Shown here: in pieces, positions 50,956 through 64,000 of the stretch
Numbering within the stretch: position 1 is the stretch's first letter
How the letters are laid out: the number at the start of each line of letters is the position of its first letter
NCBI GenBank assembly: GCA_012295275.1
Contig: CM022670.1
Location: 10,034,083-10,098,082, forward strand
Source: Chrysomallon squamiferum
Lineage: Eukaryota > Mollusca > Gastropoda > Neomphalida > Peltospiridae
Length of the DNA stretch: 64,000 bases
Direction of reading: 5' to 3'
Position numbers and translations under genes: made by a program
Notes under the pieces: model-generated
Database searches by the model: none
Told to the model about the DNA's origin: nothing
The model's input: only the letters and a program-made list of their open reading frames with translations

Positions 50956-51527
50956 TAAAATAAAATTTAATTTAAAAATAAAGAGAGTCCACAGTGAAAC
51001 AAGTTTTCTTTTTAAATAATATTTAATACTGTGTGGCAATCTTAATCCTGAGGCTTAAAGAATCTTAAAACAGCTCAACGGAGCTAATACTGTCTAGAAG
51101 TGAAAAACTGAATGCTAGTGGTGATGTTTGGCACCATGAATAGATTCTCTGCTTTTTTCTTCAGGTTGTAACACATCTAGCTAATAAAAATACACAATTA
51201 TAAACTATATACACAGCAGATGATGAAATAAATATTTTTTTCTATATACATTTTTGAGCACTGACTTCGATGAAAATGGAAATGCAGAGGCATTAAAACC
51301 GAAATCAAATAATTTATTTACAGTAATAAATAAATAAATAATTTTTTTAACTGATAAATTACTTCATTGTACAATACATGATACATGTAGTAATAATTTT
51401 TTTTTTTTTTTTAAATTTTTGAATTACAATTAAAATTTCGTATTTGCATATAATACTTCGTGATATATTCCTTTTTAAAAATATGTAAATAAATTAATAA
51501 ATAATTTTAAAAAGTTATACTTTTCTC

Positions 51528-51564
<37 letters not shown>

Positions 51565-52048
51565 TATTATTATTTAATTTTTAATTTAATCTCTGAAAAG
51601 AGCTAAAACATCGGTTTTCTTCTCCACTGATAACTATGACCAATCTCGCATATTACCGAATTTTCTCAAATGTTTGAAGTCACCGATTTACTTGAATCAA
51701 CATTTCCCTGTTCACTTTTAAAAATGTTCTTAACTAGATTTGTGAGTGAATAATTTAAGACTTATTTACATAGTTACCAAGAAAGATTACACTGAAACGT
51801 ATACAAAAGATATATATATATAATTTAATGGGGAAAATTAGGCATATTCAAAAAATTAATTTCTGGCTGCAGATGATATAGCTTGATACCAGCAAATTCG
51901 GTTTAAGAATAAATAAATAAATAATGTTTTGACAGCTATTACGTTTTCGTTCAGTTTTGTTTATTTTGCTTTTCTTTTCTATTCTTTTCTTCTTTTTTTT
52001 TTTTAAATATTTATTTAGCTCTTATTCATAGTAAAAACCTAAAATTAT

Positions 52049-55927
<3,879 letters not shown>

Positions 55928-56579
55928 GATTTAATAAAACGAACTAAAATGAAGAAAACACTTTTCAAAATGTTATTTTTGTAGTGCTCCTGTGATCGTT
56001 TCCTTCTTTAATATTCAACGCTGACAGGTAAACATTACCATGTTTTGAGAGCAACAATTACGACATTAATGAATAGAGCCGCTGTGATACTGAGATTCGA
56101 TTGGGTATCTCGCACCGGTATCTAATGTCAATAATAACAAATACCGCTAGACTGGCGTTGCTATTGTTATTATTATCGATACCAGTACACCAAAGTTAGG
56201 CGGAAATTACCGAAGTATCTTTTCGTTACGGTGACTTCGGCCTTTTATTTCTCGTAACGTAATATTGCTCGTTAATAAATAATTTCAGTTAGGCGAAAAT
56301 CGTTCTTGTGCGAAGAGTTTTATGTTTATAACGATTGTAACACGTAACCGTTATTTTAAAACAATGAAACAATGAACAACATAAATTGTGAAGAAATAAA
56401 CGATTCACTGCATAAAATGAAATCACCTGCTGGTTGAATAAATGAGAAAAATAATTCAATCTTATGTAAAAGATGAAAATAGTATTTGTAATGCTGTAAA
56501 TAAATTTATAGGTTAAAAATTTACTATTAAAATTTCAGTATTATTTTCACCACTAATAATACGTATATTATTATGATGA

Positions 56580-56611
<32 letters not shown>

Positions 56612-56652
56612 AATATCTCAAACAAACAAAATACTGGCCAATGCTTGGGCAT

Positions 56653-56697
<45 letters not shown>
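56653..56697. repeat. Poly-A run of about 45
   Basis: Uninterrupted A homopolymer followed by T-A-A. It could be a retroposon tail, but no element body is recognised beside it. Confidence 0.9.
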
Positions 56698-56699
<2 letters not shown>

Positions 56700-56733
56700 A
56701 TCATCCACCACAGTATTATATGAAAACAAATTA

Positions 56734-56774
<41 letters not shown>

Positions 56775-56964
56775 TTATCTCTCATGCCTAATTTATTGTT
56801 CTTCTGTAGCAAATATAACACATGCACATACACAACCACATAATTAATTTTACTGCTACTGCTTCATACTTTCATGCTTTAACAATCAGTTCTTTATAAC
56901 TAACAGTCTAAGAAAAGTCGATTCAACTGCTGAGTAAAGTTGAAAAAGATGAAAAAGTAATCCT

Positions 56965-56970
<6 letters not shown>

Positions 56971-57024
<54 letters not shown>
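56971..57024. repeat. (TC)n microsatellite
   Basis: About 27 TC units, immediately left of the hAT-like hairpin. Confidence 0.96.
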
Positions 57025-57026
<2 letters not shown>

Positions 57027-57058
57027 CCTACGTTGATGTGCATGTACTTGCCTATATG

Positions 57059-57105
57059 CAGTGGCGTGCAGAGGTGGAGCGTCAAGAGACCTCTGCACGC
57101 TACTG
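57059..57105. mobile_element. 47-bp hairpin with hAT-like ends (MITE remnant)
   Basis: Arms CAGTGGCGTGCAGAGGT (57059-57075) and ACCTCTGCACGCTACTG (57089-57105) pair at 16 of 17 bases around a 13-nt loop. CAGTGGCG is the sort of terminus seen in hAT elements. The flanking 8-mers CCTATATG and CCTCTATA agree at 6 of 8 positions, which could be a worn target-site duplication. Family assignment is inference. Confidence 0.6.
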
Positions 57106-58794
57106 CCTCTATATAGGTATATCTATCTTACTCTGTTTCTCAAACGTTTAATATCAAATGATTATTTTTTTTTTGGTCTGTCGTTTTGTAAAATGTTTTG
57201 TTCAAGTTCACTGGGTAAGCTCTGAAATACACAGATAAACAAAGGACCCGTCGAAGCAAACATTTCGAATTAAAATTTAGATCTAAATCTAAATAAACAT
57301 TTCATACTTAATTAATTTCGTCACTCATAAATACTATAAATAATAAATGAAAGTTTAAAAATTTAAAAAGTAACGATCTTTTCCAAACATGTTTTTTTTT
57401 CAAACATAATAACTACCAACCGTTCAGAAGAGATATTTATGCCATCAAGTCCTTTTATTCTTCTGTTTGCTAAAATATATTTGATAAAATAATCAAATGA
57501 CCGAAATTATGAAACCTGAGTGGGGTGGGTGACATTAGTCATTTTATCTTCAAAATTCCTCCTCCTTCTTCTTCTTGTTTTTAAATTACCCCCACCCCTA
57601 GAAACTCGCCTGCATTACGCAGACGTTCGTGAGTTGACGGGATTGTTTCTGATGTCACATATGACGAGTAACGAACAGTTACCTGATTTCGTTTTACTAC
57701 TTTCTCGTCTGTATATTTCAAATGTGTAAATTATTGTTTTTTAAGAAAAAATACATTATCTTTATTTTCTAACAAATAGGATATAAAAAGATAAATAAAT
57801 AAAGTGATAAATATTTGAAATGTGAAGGTCAAAAGTGACGGGAAATAGACAACGATGACGTAATCTGTCATGCTGGATACATATATTTCCTCAACAATTC
57901 CGGAAGAATTAATAAGATAAATATTATAACTTTAAGTTAATAATTATTAGTTACGTGTGCATGTGTGCGTATTTGAGTGAACATAATGAATCAGTAACGC
58001 GCTGGCTTCCATAATGAATAGTATAATTATATCAAATTAATGCCACCATTCATTAAAAATAATTAAAACTTATGTATACTTTTAAGTCATATATATTTAT
58101 CAAACAACTGTGATACTTTTTAGTAATACCTACAGTATATTGCTGAAATTTGAAAAAATAAAATGAAATAATGATAACAGTGATATAAATAAATAAATAA
58201 ATATATAAATTTTTATAAAAATCAAATTTCATATTTTGTTCTCCAGGCCTTCAGGATAAATTTAAAAAAAAATATATAACAAAATAATAATAAATAAATA
58301 AAATGAGTATTTAACCAATTTTAAATATATCTCTCGTGTTATGGATTTTAATAATTTTTGCTCGCTTCTAATATAAGGGGAAATGATTATTTTGCAATCA
58401 CTACAAATATTAAAATTTAAGAATGACTGATCACTTATATCATTTTAAATGTAAGTGACATATTTTTTATTTTTTATTTTTTTTTATCGAATTATAAGCC
58501 AGTGCAGTCCATGTACTCTGATTATAACACTCACTAGTTAAGTTGTTAATGTGCTAGCCAGACCAAACAGTCACGAAATTCGGCTTGGTCGGTCGCAAAC
58601 AGTTTGACAGAAATCAAGGTCATTTGCCACGTCTGTTGCATAAAGTCAAGAGGTTAAACTGTAAAAAGAATTGTCACTAAGATAATGATAACAAATGCCA
58701 AAATGTGAATAAAGACTTAATTGCAACCTAACGTTAAGGAAGGAAGACAATATTACAGAATAATGCTTGTTTGGTCCAGCTTTTTTTTTTTTTT

Positions 58795-58997
58795 TTTAGG
58801 AAAGGTCCACTCAGACTGCAATCAATACAGCCGCTGCTTCGAAACAGTCATCTTAATCACTGTGTACTTAAGAACTTAGCAAGAGAAGTAAACATTAGAG
58901 ATATGATAAAAAAGATCAAATTCGCCGGTTTCCAGGTTGTATATGTGGGTCACAGAGATTGTGAAAGAAGAGGAGACTTGATATTTTTATAGTCAAA
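58795..58997 (+). other. Candidate non-coding 5' exon of the GCKR-like gene
   Basis: Bounded by a strong poly-T...AG acceptor (58780-58798) and a donor GTAATA after AAAG (58997). The stretch has less AT-bias than its surroundings. In the frame that would join exon 59837, a TAG lies just before the donor, so it cannot extend the GCKR protein. A 5'UTR exon is possible but unproved. Confidence 0.3.
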
Positions 58998-59653
58998 GGT
59001 AATACTGCTCAGGTTATTCATAAAATTAATTACTAAAAACACTGTATTTAATAGGTATAAGTTATGTTTGTTTTAAATGTATAAGGTACAGTATAAATTT
59101 GAATCATATTTATGTACAACTGGTTTGTGAGAAAACTTATTGTAGGCAACTAATATGTCATATTAAATGCGCCAGAGTTGATTTGCTCAGAATAATAATA
59201 AAAAATAAATGTCGTCAGTTCTCTTTCAAAAGATCGTAATTAATTGCGTATTAACCTAAATCCGCCATAACTTATACTGTCGTATTATACCACTGCGTGT
59301 GTGAGTCATGTGGTTTATTCTATTTAAATTTAAAGATACAGTATCCTGTTTTTAATTTCTGGAGAAAATTTTAAATTAATGTTTATTAGTAATTTGACCA
59401 TCTGCTGACCTGAACAGTGACCCAGTGATTCTATAACCACTAAAAAGTTATTCTGGCGGGAAAGTTTAGTAGCTTTGTTTTGAAAGAACGGTGACCATAA
59501 TTATATATATATTTTTTAATCAGTGATAACAAATTTCTGTATAATTTTTTAATGTTAAGTTTTAAAACCCAATAAAATATTATTTCTTTAGATTTTAAAA
59601 TTATTTTAATTTTACTCTTTGATTTTATTTATTTATTTATTTATTTATTATTA

Positions 59654-59693
<40 letters not shown>

Positions 59694-59848
59694 ATATGTC
59701 TAACTTATATTTACTGATTGATTGACTGATTTGTTGATTTAATTGTGATTATTAGTGTTGTTTTTGCTGTTGTTGTGAAGTTAATAATTATAATAATGGC
59801 AAAAAGAGAGAGAATGTTACTTTTAAAAAATTTCAGACTAATCAAACG

Positions 59849-60099
59849 ATGTCATCAGATGTTTCCGGACCAATCACCGAACAGAGAAATCCAATAACGT
59901 CTGACATAGAAATCTGCAGTCCTATAGGTAATACACTGTTATAACTACATATTAATAAACACAGGGTATTAAGTCATTATGAAGACCAGCAAGTTCGACT
60001 GGTCTACATTAAACCATAGAGGTATACAGTAAAATATGTTTACTGTGAAATAACAGGCCAGCTTCAACCTGACAATAATTTTAAAATAATAATAATAAT

Positions 60100-60131
<32 letters not shown>

Positions 60132-61648
60132 TTATTGCTTTTACTACTACTACTACTACCACTATCCGTACTGTTACTACTACTACTACTTGTTATTATT
60201 ATTATTATTAATTATTATTATTATTACGGATATAGATACAGATACATTCTATGCTGAATTTGTTTTTGAATTATCTTTTTATGTCATTAAAATAATGCAA
60301 ATTAATTACATATTTAATGGTTGAGCTAATGTTTTATCTTTGTTTTTATTTTCAGATATTGTCTCACTCTTACAGAAATGTGATGCTGAGATCTTTGAAG
60401 GATGGAATAACTATCCTGTATGCTGTTTTATTATTACTGTCATCATCATCATCATCATCATCATCTCCATATCATTATTATTACCATTAAATGTAATAGT
60501 GGTATTAGCTGTAGTATACTTATAATTACTGTCATTGTTATTTTTTGTTATTATTTTTATTACTATTACTATTAATGTTACTCTTGTTGTTATGCTAATT
60601 TAATATTACTATTTTATTACTATCATTCTTTTTCTTATTATCACCGATAAATTATTTGTTTCTGTTTATTTATTTATTATTTTTCTTCCTATTAAAATTA
60701 CGTTTTATTTTTAAGGGAATATTCAGTGAAAACATTCAAAACAAGCTTAGCAAAATTGTGAAGGTAGCTACTGCCATATTGAAAAAAACGGAAGATGGTG
60801 CTGTCATCTTCAGTGGCTGTGGAACATCAGGAAGATTGGCATTCATTGTTTCGGTATCAAATTTAATTACTTAATTTGTGTTAATTTGATATTTAAATTC
60901 GTACTTCCTTGAAACAGTTGTTAATATTATTCAATGAAATTGTCAAGGATTAAAGGCTATTAATATTTAATAATTAAGGAATAAGGTGACTGTAGAGGAA
61001 TATAAATATGAGTACAATAAAGTTTTGAACTGCATTGTTTGATCAAATCAGGTATATAATTACATTAATGACTTCACTTACATAAATCTGTTGTTGTTAT
61101 TATTATTATTATTATTTATTATTTTAAACTGGTTTGTTTATATATTATTTGTATTATTCTTATTTAAAACAGAAAACATTTAATGAGAAACTGAAGTTGG
61201 AAGGAAAACAACCTTGTTACCAGTACATAATAGCTGGTGGGGACAAGTTTGTATTTTTATTTTTTATCTTCTTCTTCTTCTTCTTCTTCTTTTTCTTCTT
61301 CTTCTTCTTCTTATTATTATTTAAATCTGATAAATTTATTCAAGTTAACTTAAAAGTGAAGACTAACTGCATATATACTTATATTTATAGCAGATGATTT
61401 TAAACAGTATGTGTATAAAATTAAAAAAAATTATAATACTTTCCAGATAGTAATCTGTATTATTTATTAACCAAATTAAATGAATATTTGTTTTTTTAAA
61501 GGTGTTTTTTTGATATATTGTATAAATTAAGAAGAATAACATTATTTTTAATTTCTTAATTATAGAAAATTAGCTAAAGTTAAAGAACAAAATATACCAG
61601 ATAATACATTTTTACAAATTCTTTTATATTTGGGTAAATTAATAGTAA

Positions 61649-61690
<42 letters not shown>

Positions 61691-63981
61691 CATAATGCAA
61701 CAACAACAAAAACAACATCATAAAAATTTAATGATAACACCAGTAATGATAACAGTAATAAAATAATAATGATAACGGCAACAATAACAACAAAATTTCA
61801 ATTTCTGTTTATTATTATTATTATTGTTATTATTGTTCTTATTTACAGAGCCTTGTTTATTTCACAAGAAGCTATAGAGGATGACCCAGTTGAAGGTCAA
61901 AGACAGCTAGAGAGACTGACAGCAGGAAAATCTCATGTTCTGTACATAGGTATAACATGTGGACTGTCCGCTCCATTTGTTGCTGGTCAGCTTGACCACT
62001 GTCTGAGTCACACAGATAAATATACACCAGTACTACTTGGCTTCAACCTGGCAGAACAAGCAAGGTATTGAACTTGAAATCTGTGGAGAGAAAGATGCAC
62101 GGATGCTTGGATGGATGGATGGATGGATGGATGGATGAATAGTTGGATGAATACACAGCTGAATGGCTGGAAAAAGGAGGATGGGTGATGGAGGGTGGTA
62201 GAAAGAGGGATGGATAATTGGGTGGATGGATGGATGGATGAATGATAGGCTAAATAGTCAGATGAATGGATGAATAAATATTCCTTTAGTATGAATAAAA
62301 CAAAAATAAATATAAAAATGGAGAAAGAGATGTATATTTAGTTCAAAATTATTCTAAAACTAGATGAAGGGATTGATTAAAATTAAATCTTGTGTTAGAC
62401 CATTATTAAATTAATTTGATATACATTACCAGTATTTAAAAAACCCAAACATTAATACATTGATCTAAACATTTTTAATATTAATTTTTAGAAATCTTCC
62501 TGTAGAAAAATGGGATAAAACATTTCTTCAGGGTAAGTAATTAAATATTTTTTACCATTTGTAAAACCGTTTGTTTGGCAAATGATTACTATTAGTCACT
62601 AAGAACAAGATGTATCTTAATGTATATATATATATATATATATATACTTCATATAATTGTTTAACAATTTCTAAATTTAAATTTCATAGTTGTTAAAAAA
62701 CTAGAACTGTCAGAAGAAGATGAAAAAGGATTTCTACTGAATCCTATTATTGGAGTAAGTAAGCATCTATTATTATATTTTATTTTATATTGATTTTCCT
62801 TTTTCTAACCTTAGCACATGATTTTTTATTTTATTATTTTTTTTTTTATTGTATTTTTATTTTTATTTTATTTTATTTATTTATTGAGAGCACTTAGAAC
62901 AGAATTAACAATCTGGTAATAATTTAAAAAAAAAATAAAAAATAAAAAATAAAAGAAATTGTATTTCAGTTGTAAAATGTAGATTACTATCTTTCCTGTT
63001 CATTTTATGATTTGTACTTTTCCATCACAATAATACAAGTAAGTTATGTTTAAAGTTTTAATATGCCTAAGGACTTGATTAATATCTTTACAAATATGTG
63101 TACGTATTTATTCATGCATACCGTGACAGTCACACAGAGAGGCACTCTCACCTTCATAAATAAATAAAAATATTAACATATAAAGCATACTACACACATT
63201 CTCAAAATAAAGGTATTCATTGTGAAAGACAGCACACAAAAAATCAGCAAAAAATACATAAATAAATAAAAAAAGACCACAAAAATTCAAAAGAATAAAT
63301 AAATAAATAATTTAAAATAAACAAGCAATTCCTAAACTTCATCAATCTTTTTTTTAAATAAAGAGGTCTGAAAATACATTGTCTGAAAATTACAAAGAAA
63401 AAAAAAAAAGAAAGAAAAAGAATAAAAATACAATAATGTAAATTTCATTATTTTGTTCTGAAAACATTTGTAATAATTAATAACTGTTATAATGTATTAA
63501 ATATAGTGTATTACAATACTACATACAAGAATTTTTTAAACTATGTTATAAGATTAAAAATGATGCAAAGTTTGCCTGTATTACAATACTCTGTGCGTGT
63601 GTGTGCGTGTGCGTGTGTATGTGTGTATGTGTGTGTGATGAAGATGATAATGAAGATGATGATAATAACAAAATAATACAGTATGTGTAATATTTTCTGA
63701 TGTATTATTTTATATACATGCATGTGCGTGTGTGTGTGTGTGTGTGTGTTAAATATTTATGAAAATGATATATATATTTATAAGATTTATGACAGTATTT
63801 TTCAAATGTAACTATATCATTTATCAATTATCTAAAATCTATGTTATACTGTTGTATTTTTGTAACAGCCAGAACCTGTCACTGGTTCAAGTCGTATGAA
63901 GTCAGGTTCAGCCACTAAGATCTTGTTGGAAAGTATATTTGTCACAGCCCATGTCAAAGTGTTCCAAAACCTGTCCCTTGA
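59849..63981 (+). CDS. GCKR: Glucokinase regulatory protein-like SIS-domain protein, 5' part
   Basis: In vertebrates GCKR binds glucokinase and fructose phosphates and holds the kinase in the nucleus. The family descends from bacterial MurQ etherases. Eight exons are in the window: 59849-59927, 60356-60417, 60716-60853, 61173-61246, 61849-62064, 62492-62532, 62690-62754, 63869-63981 (788 nt, 262 complete codons; donor GTGAGA at 63982). The protein starts [19 protein letters not shown], aligned to the human PITEKSNP region. Motifs: [10 protein letters not shown] (near 34-43), GCGTSGR (81-87, phosphosugar loop), IAGGD (113-117), [11 protein letters not shown] and [13 protein letters not shown] (230-242). 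That covers the first SIS domain; the second SIS and C-terminal lid lie beyond 64000. The first exon begins at 59837 in phase 0 with no ATG upstream in reach, so the start at 59849 is favoured. The N-terminus is about 25 residues shorter than human. Confidence 0.92.
60100..60150. repeat. (TAC)n microsatellite
   Basis: ACT/TAC triplet runs in the first GCKR intron, continuing imperfectly to about 60190. Confidence 0.9.
61268..61315. repeat. (TTC)n microsatellite
   Basis: TTC/CTT triplets just after the GCKR exon 61173-61246. Confidence 0.93.
62103..62245. repeat. (GGAT)n imperfect minisatellite region
   Basis: GGAT/GATG tetranucleotide runs at 62113-62140 and 62220-62240 with related degenerate sequence between, in the GCKR intron after 62064. 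It is unusually G-rich for this window. Confidence 0.88.
63596..63750. repeat. Two (GT)n stretches
   Basis: GT runs with GC/TA variants at about 63594-63638 and 63724-63750 in the last GCKR intron visible. Confidence 0.9.
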
Positions 63982-64000
63982 GTGAGACGTTAATTGATTT

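Larger units (their letters stand above)
44345..52048. other. Gene-free region between the syntaxin and STMND1-like genes
   Basis: No credible coding frame on either strand. The genes on both sides converge here (syntaxin plus, STMND1 minus), so both 3'UTRs fall in it. The left part, to about 45400 and perhaps to AATAAA near 48683, is plausible long syntaxin isoform-B 3'UTR. It includes TGTATATA (Pumilio-type) near 46070. Microsatellites include (TA)n-(CA)n at 44889-44954, (TTA)n at 46463-46506 and AAAT/AAT at 50858-50955. Confidence 0.65.
55928..59848. other. Intergenic region between STMND1-like and GCKR-like genes (divergent)
   Basis: The genes diverge, so both promoters lie here. The stretch 55928-56400 next to STMND1 is less AT-rich and holds an imperfect hairpin (56117-56183). 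The middle has a poly-A run (56653-56697), (TTA)n (56735-56774), (TC)n (56971-57024) and a hAT-like 47-bp hairpin (57059-57105). No coding frame is convincing. Confidence 0.65.

Noticed and set aside
56653-56697. Poly-A run as the tail of a LINE/SINE insertion
   Set aside because: No reverse-transcriptase, tRNA-like or other element body and no target duplication seen beside it; homopolymers are common here.
58771-58992. 73-codon frame upstream of GCKR as a coding first exon
   Set aside because: It ends in a stop before the donor, and the frame that would join the next exon also has a TAG.

Overview
This is a stretch of animal nuclear genome, very A+T-rich (by eye only about a quarter G+C), with short GT-AG-spliced exons, introns of 0.1-3 kb and many microsatellites (TTA, AAAT, GT/CA, GA/CT, TA) and poly-A/T runs. 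All five genes are metazoan orthologue groups rather than transposon genes. The exon structures and the presence of a glucokinase-regulator (GCKR) gene fit an invertebrate bilaterian, and a spiralian such as a mollusc is my best guess. The species cannot be named from the sequence.

Layout: (1) 1-6513, gene-free AT-rich DNA, partly likely 3'UTR of gene 2 below, with a perfect 3 x 50-bp minisatellite. (2) 6514-22668, minus strand: complete 21-exon OSBPL9/ORP9 gene (706 aa; PH domain, FFAT motif, sterol/lipid-transfer ORD domain). (3) 22669-22841: a 173-bp head-to-head promoter with two CCAAT boxes and a TTTGAA cell-cycle element. (4) 22842-33170, plus strand: complete 12-exon DEPDC1 gene (810 aa; DEP and RhoGAP-like domains). 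(5) 37023-44344, plus strand: a Qa-SNARE of the syntaxin-7/12 class with two alternative final exons that encode different transmembrane anchors. (6) 44345-52048: gene-free, part of it probably long 3'UTR. (7) 52049-55927, minus strand: complete three-exon stathmin-domain protein (STMND1-like, 324 aa) with an N-terminal acylation signal. (8) 55928-59848: gene-free upstream DNA with hairpins. (9) 59849 to the right edge, plus strand: 5' part (262 codons) of a GCKR-like SIS-domain gene that continues beyond the window.

The genes do not form a functional unit in the operon sense. ORP9 and the syntaxin both act in endosome/Golgi membrane traffic, and DEPDC1 is known as a mitotic gene. The most notable observations are the two competing membrane-anchor exons of the syntaxin, the NF-Y/CHR-like bidirectional promoter, a decayed partial duplication of an ORP9 exon, a near-perfect 86-bp palindrome in a syntaxin intron, and two MITE-like inverted repeats. 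I found no CRISPR array, no tRNA or rRNA, no intact transposon ORF and no viral gene. Exon coordinates were derived by hand from reading frame, splice sites and remembered family homology. No alignment software was used.
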